Position numbers and translations under genes: made by a program
DNA from: Bacteroidaceae bacterium
GTDB taxonomy: Bacteria; Bacteroidota; Bacteroidia; Bacteroidales; Bacteroidaceae
DNA length: 64,000 nt
Assembly (NCBI GenBank): GCA_017557635.1
Contig: JAFYYH010000016.1
Coordinates: 309,669 to 373,668, forward strand
Direction of reading: 5' to 3'
The notes under the pieces: generated by a model
What the model was told of the DNA's origin: nothing
Database searches by the model: none
The model's input: only the letters and a program-made list of their open reading frames with translations
Shown here: in pieces, positions 61,357 to 64,000 of the stretch
Numbering within the stretch: position 1 is the stretch's first letter
Layout of the letters: every line of letters begins with the position of its first letter

Positions 61357-62355
61357 ATGACATTTGCAAACAGCGCTTATCTACTCCTGATGCTTCTGAT
61401 CATACCATGTGTACTCTGGTATGTACTTAAGAGCAGCAAGAGGCGTGCCGCCATGTCTGTACCGACCCTGTCCATGTACGGCGGCATGAGAAAAAGCTGG
61501 AAATATTACCTTATTCATGTTCCGTTCATATTGGACATGGCAGCAATCGTACTGCTGTCGCTGATCCTGGCGCGTCCCCAGACAACCGACCGCTGGCAGG
61601 ATACGGAGATTGAAGGTATCGATATCATGCTTGCCGTCGATGTATCCACCAGTATGCTGGCCGAGGACCTCAAACCCAACCGTATCGAGGCCGCCAAGCA
61701 GGTTGCATCGGAATTCATAAACGGACGCCCCAATGACAACATAGGATTGACCATATTCGCCGGTGAGGCATTCACACAGTGCCCCATGACAGTTGACCAT
61801 GCCGTCCTGCTTAACATGTTCCAGAACGTAAGCAGCGATATAGCCGCCAAGGGCATTATCGAGGACGGAACTGCGATAGGAATGGGCCTGGCCAACGCCA
61901 TAAGCCGACTCAAGGACAGTCAGGCCAAGTCAAAGGTTATCATTCTGCTTACCGACGGTTCGAATAACCGCGGTGAGATTTCACCCATGACGGCAGCCGA
62001 GATGGCCAAGAGTTTCGGCATCAGGGTATATACCATCGGTGTTGGAACAAACGGTACTGCGCCGTATCCCGTGCAGGGCGCATTCGGCAAGCAGTATGTG
62101 AATATGGCCGTTGAGATTGATGAGAATGTGCTTCGTCAGATTGCTCAGACTGCGAACGGACAGTATTACCGTGCCACCAGCAACAGCAAGCTGAAAGAGG
62201 TATATGAGGAAATAGACAAGCTGGAACGTACCAAACTGCAGGTTAAGGAGTTCAGCAAGAATCAGGAGGAGTATCAGCCGCTGGCATTGGCGCTTCTGCT
62301 GAGTCTGCTGGTTTCAATCCTGCTCAAACAGACCGTTCTGCGTACAATACCATAA
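61357..62355 (+). CDS. batA: Aerotolerance protein BatA (VWA domain)
   Basis: A 332-residue inner-membrane protein. It has two N-terminal membrane spans (SAYLLLMLLIIPCVLWYVL and FILDMAAIVLLSLILA), a von Willebrand A domain with MIDAS motif DVSTSMLAEDL near 93, a T in the conserved DGTAIGMG near 167, and TDGSNN near 205. A C-terminal span follows (LALALLLSLLVSILLKQTVL). Together with BatB and MoxR it forms the complex linked in Bacteroides fragilis to oxygen tolerance. It is 12 nt from its neighbours on both sides. Confidence 0.92.
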   Translation: MTFANSAYLLLMLLIIPCVLWYVLKSSKRRAAMSVPTLSMYGGMRKSWKYYLIHVPFILDMAAIVLLSLILARPQTTDRWQDTEIEGIDIMLAVDVSTSMLAEDLKPNRIEAAKQVASEFINGRPNDNIGLTIFAGEAFTQCPMTVDHAVLLNMFQNVSSDIAAKGIIEDGTAIGMGLANAISRLKDSQAKSKVIILLTDGSNNRGEISPMTAAEMAKSFGIRVYTIGVGTNGTAPYPVQGAFGKQYVNMAVEIDENVLRQIAQTANGQYYRATSNSKLKEVYEEIDKLERTKLQVKEFSKNQEEYQPLALALLLSLLVSILLKQTVLRTIP

Positions 62356-62367
62356 AAAGGAGTCACT

Positions 62368-63408
62368 ATGTTCAAGTTCGCAAATCCCGAATATCTATAT
62401 CTGCTGGCACTCGTTCCTGTGCTGGTGGCATTACATGTGTTCTCCAACATACGCCGTCGCAGGAAACTGGCTGAGTACGGCGATGAGGAACTCCTTTCAC
62501 GTCTTATGCCGGATGCATCCGTCAGCCGTCCCAACATAAAGTTCTGGCTGCTCTTTGCATGCTACACCTTATGTTGTTTCCTTCTGGCAAGACCTCAGTT
62601 CGGCTCCAAGCAGGAGACAGTAACCCGCAGAGGCATTGAGACTGTCATAGCACTGGATATATCCAACTCAATGCTGGCCGATGACGTCGCTCCGAACCGT
62701 CTTGAGAAATCAAAGCGTATCATCTCCAACCTGGTGGACCAGTTCAAGGATGATAAGATAGGTCTGATCGTATTTGCCGGTGACGCATTCGTTCAGTTGC
62801 CCATAACAAGTGATTTCATATCGGCCAAAGTGTTCCTGAACACCATCAGCCCGGCGCTTATCACACGTCAGGGAACCGATATCAGAACTGCAATCGAACT
62901 GGCAACACGCAGTTTCACACCCAATGAGGGAGTGGGGAAGGCCATCATTGTGATAACTGACGGTGAAAACCATGAAGGCGGTGCCGTCGAGGCCGCTCAG
63001 GCAGCTGCAGAGAAGGGTTATATGGTTTATGTAATGGGTGTAGGTTCACCCTCGGGATCACCCATACCCGGTGACAAGAGAGGTGAATTTCGCAAGGACC
63101 GTGAAGGCAATGTGGTAGTAACACGCCTCAACGAGGAGATGTGCCGCAACATCGCTGCAGCCGGAAAGGGTGCCTATTTCTATGTCGACAACTCCAATGC
63201 AGCCGAGAAAGCCCTGCAGAAGGAGATTGATAAGCTGGCCAAGGCCGATGTCGAGACCACTGTCTATACAGAATATGACGAACAGTTCGCTATCATAGCC
63301 TGGATGATTCTGGTAATACTGCTCTTTGAGATATTCATCTGCGAGAGCCGCAATCCCAGACTCAGGAATTTCAGTCTGTTCAAAACCGATGAGGAGAAAG
63401 TAAAATGA
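62368..63408 (+). CDS. batB: Aerotolerance protein BatB (VWA domain)
   Basis: A 346-residue paralogue of BatA: an N-terminal span (YLYLLALVPVLVALHVF), a second span near 55-73 (WLLFACYTLCCFLLARP), a VWA domain with DISNSMLADDV near 95, and RQGTDIRTAIELATRSF and TDGENHEGG. The C-terminal span is AIIAWMILVILLFEIFIC. It overlaps batC by 4 nt (ATGA), which implies translational coupling. Confidence 0.92.
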   Translation: MFKFANPEYLYLLALVPVLVALHVFSNIRRRRKLAEYGDEELLSRLMPDASVSRPNIKFWLLFACYTLCCFLLARPQFGSKQETVTRRGIETVIALDISNSMLADDVAPNRLEKSKRIISNLVDQFKDDKIGLIVFAGDAFVQLPITSDFISAKVFLNTISPALITRQGTDIRTAIELATRSFTPNEGVGKAIIVITDGENHEGGAVEAAQAAAEKGYMVYVMGVGSPSGSPIPGDKRGEFRKDREGNVVVTRLNEEMCRNIAAAGKGAYFYVDNSNAAEKALQKEIDKLAKADVETTVYTEYDEQFAIIAWMILVILLFEIFICESRNPRLRNFSLFKTDEEKVK

Positions 63409-64000
63409 AAAAGATATTGTTGTTCTGCCTTTTGACAGCATCAGTAGTTGGTGCATATGCGCAGCGTTCGGACCGTTCGTTCGTGCGTAAGGGCAACCGT
63501 ATGTTTCAGGACAGCCTGTTCATCAAAGCCGAGGAGAATTATCTTAAGGCCCTGGACATGAATTCTGAACTGGGTGAGGCATACTACAACCTGGGAAACG
63601 CCTATACGGCTCAACAGAAGCCCAATGAAGCCATTGAGCAGTATCAGAAGATGTCCAATGTACTTGAAGGAAAGAAAAAGGAACTGATGGATGATCCGTC
63701 GGCTTCAAAGAAAGACCTTGACAAGTGCAAGGAAGATCTTGCAAAGACATATCACAACACCGGTGTGGTATATCACATGTGCGAGCAGTATGACAAGGCT
63801 GTCGAGGCCTACAAGCAGGCTCTGCGCAACAATCCTCAGGATGACGAGACACGTTACAACATGATTCTTGCCCAGCGTATGCTCAAGGAACAGCAGCAGA
63901 ACCAGCAGGAGCAGCAACAGGAGCAGCAGGAACAGCAGGATCAGGAGCAACAACAGGATCAGCAAGAGCAGCAAGAACAACAGCAGCAGCAACAGCAACA
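63405..64000 (+). CDS. batC: BatC-like TPR protein (3' end beyond window)
   Basis: An exported protein with a signal peptide (MKKILLFCLLTASVVGAYA), truncated by the window end after 198 complete codons. Residues 25-165 hold tetratricopeptide repeats (AEENYLKALDMNSELGEAYYNLGNAY and CEQYDKAVEAYKQALRNNPQDDETRYN). A long Gln/Glu-rich low-complexity stretch then begins (EQQQNQQEQQQEQQ onward). This matches BatC, whose TPR domain acts as a periplasmic scaffold and is followed by a charged or Gln-rich linker. The end of the gene and the rest of the operon (batD) are outside. Confidence 0.88.
   Translation, partial: MKKILLFCLLTASVVGAYAQRSDRSFVRKGNRMFQDSLFIKAEENYLKALDMNSELGEAYYNLGNAYTAQQKPNEAIEQYQKMSNVLEGKKKELMDDPSASKKDLDKCKEDLAKTYHNTGVVYHMCEQYDKAVEAYKQALRNNPQDDETRYNMILAQRMLKEQQQNQQEQQQEQQEQQDQEQQQDQQEQQEQQQQQQQ

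Noticed and set aside
63885-64000. A CAG/CAA repeat tract resembling a microsatellite
   Set aside because: It is in frame within batC and encodes the Gln/Glu-rich linker typical of that protein, so it is coding low complexity rather than a separate repeat element.

Overview
The window looks like a chromosomal segment of a Bacteroidales bacterium (phylum Bacteroidota, Prevotella/Bacteroides-like gut or rumen commensal; genus not resolvable by eye). Supporting signs are Bacteroidota-type promoters (TTTG or TTG, about 19-21 nt, then TAnnTTTG) before many genes, a type III glutamine synthetase, a Bat/MoxR aerotolerance operon, an S46 dipeptidyl-peptidase, DUF1573, DUF4295 and DUF4250 proteins, and several secreted plant-polysaccharide enzymes (GH3, GH43, GH27, a CE1-like esterase). 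Gene density is high and nothing resembles a prophage, conjugative element, IS with transposase, or CRISPR array.

Layout. 1-3430: end of a histidine-type phosphatase and a GH3 lipoprotein. 3479-6500 (minus): SIMPL protein, rsmG, MBL hydrolase, DUF1573. 6604-8730: GH43. 8790-12410: glmS (preceded by a promoter-proximal terminator hairpin) and pyrG. 12418-16758 (minus): a 1446-residue CotH/lamin-tail surface protein. 16938-19551: Asn/Gln-rich leader peptide, terminator, P-II, amtB, outer-membrane barrel. 19732-21502: GH27 and an unknown protein. 21654-26236: a second Asn/Gln-rich leader and terminator before asnB, then a different leader before glnN. 26337-40588: a tightly packed run gltB-gltD-dapF-dapL-carA-carB-purF, then an FNT channel. 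40585-47902: oxidoreductase, alpha/beta hydrolase, DPP7-like peptidase, sirtuin, a bi-domain dehydrogenase and two small ORFs. 48049-52734 (minus): a PurF paralogue without its catalytic cysteine, an esterase, tRNA-Ser (plus strand), an ACT protein and PaaK. 52823-58234: tsaD, rpmB-rpmG-DUF4295, ftsY-rimO, HU and a membrane HU-LysM fusion. 58309-64000: the Bat operon, running off the end inside batC.

The central theme is glutamine. Ammonium uptake (AmtB/P-II), glutamine synthesis (GlnN), glutamate synthesis (GltBD) and six glutamine-dependent amidotransferases (GlmS, PyrG, AsnB, GltB, CarA, PurF) lie within about 31 kb.

The most notable signal is regulatory. The amtB and asnB units each begin with a short ORF carrying a 15-residue run made only of Asn and Gln. 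The ORF stop is exactly 29 nt before an intrinsic terminator, and the last codons of the ORF can pair over 8 bp with the 5' arm of that terminator. This is the layout of trp/his-type ribosome-mediated attenuation, here apparently sensing Gln/Asn supply. A diverged leader with the same general layout precedes glnN, and glmS has a related terminator hairpin between its promoter and its start. Three copies of a palindromic REP-like element with a GGGGACGGTTC core sit at or just after stop codons.
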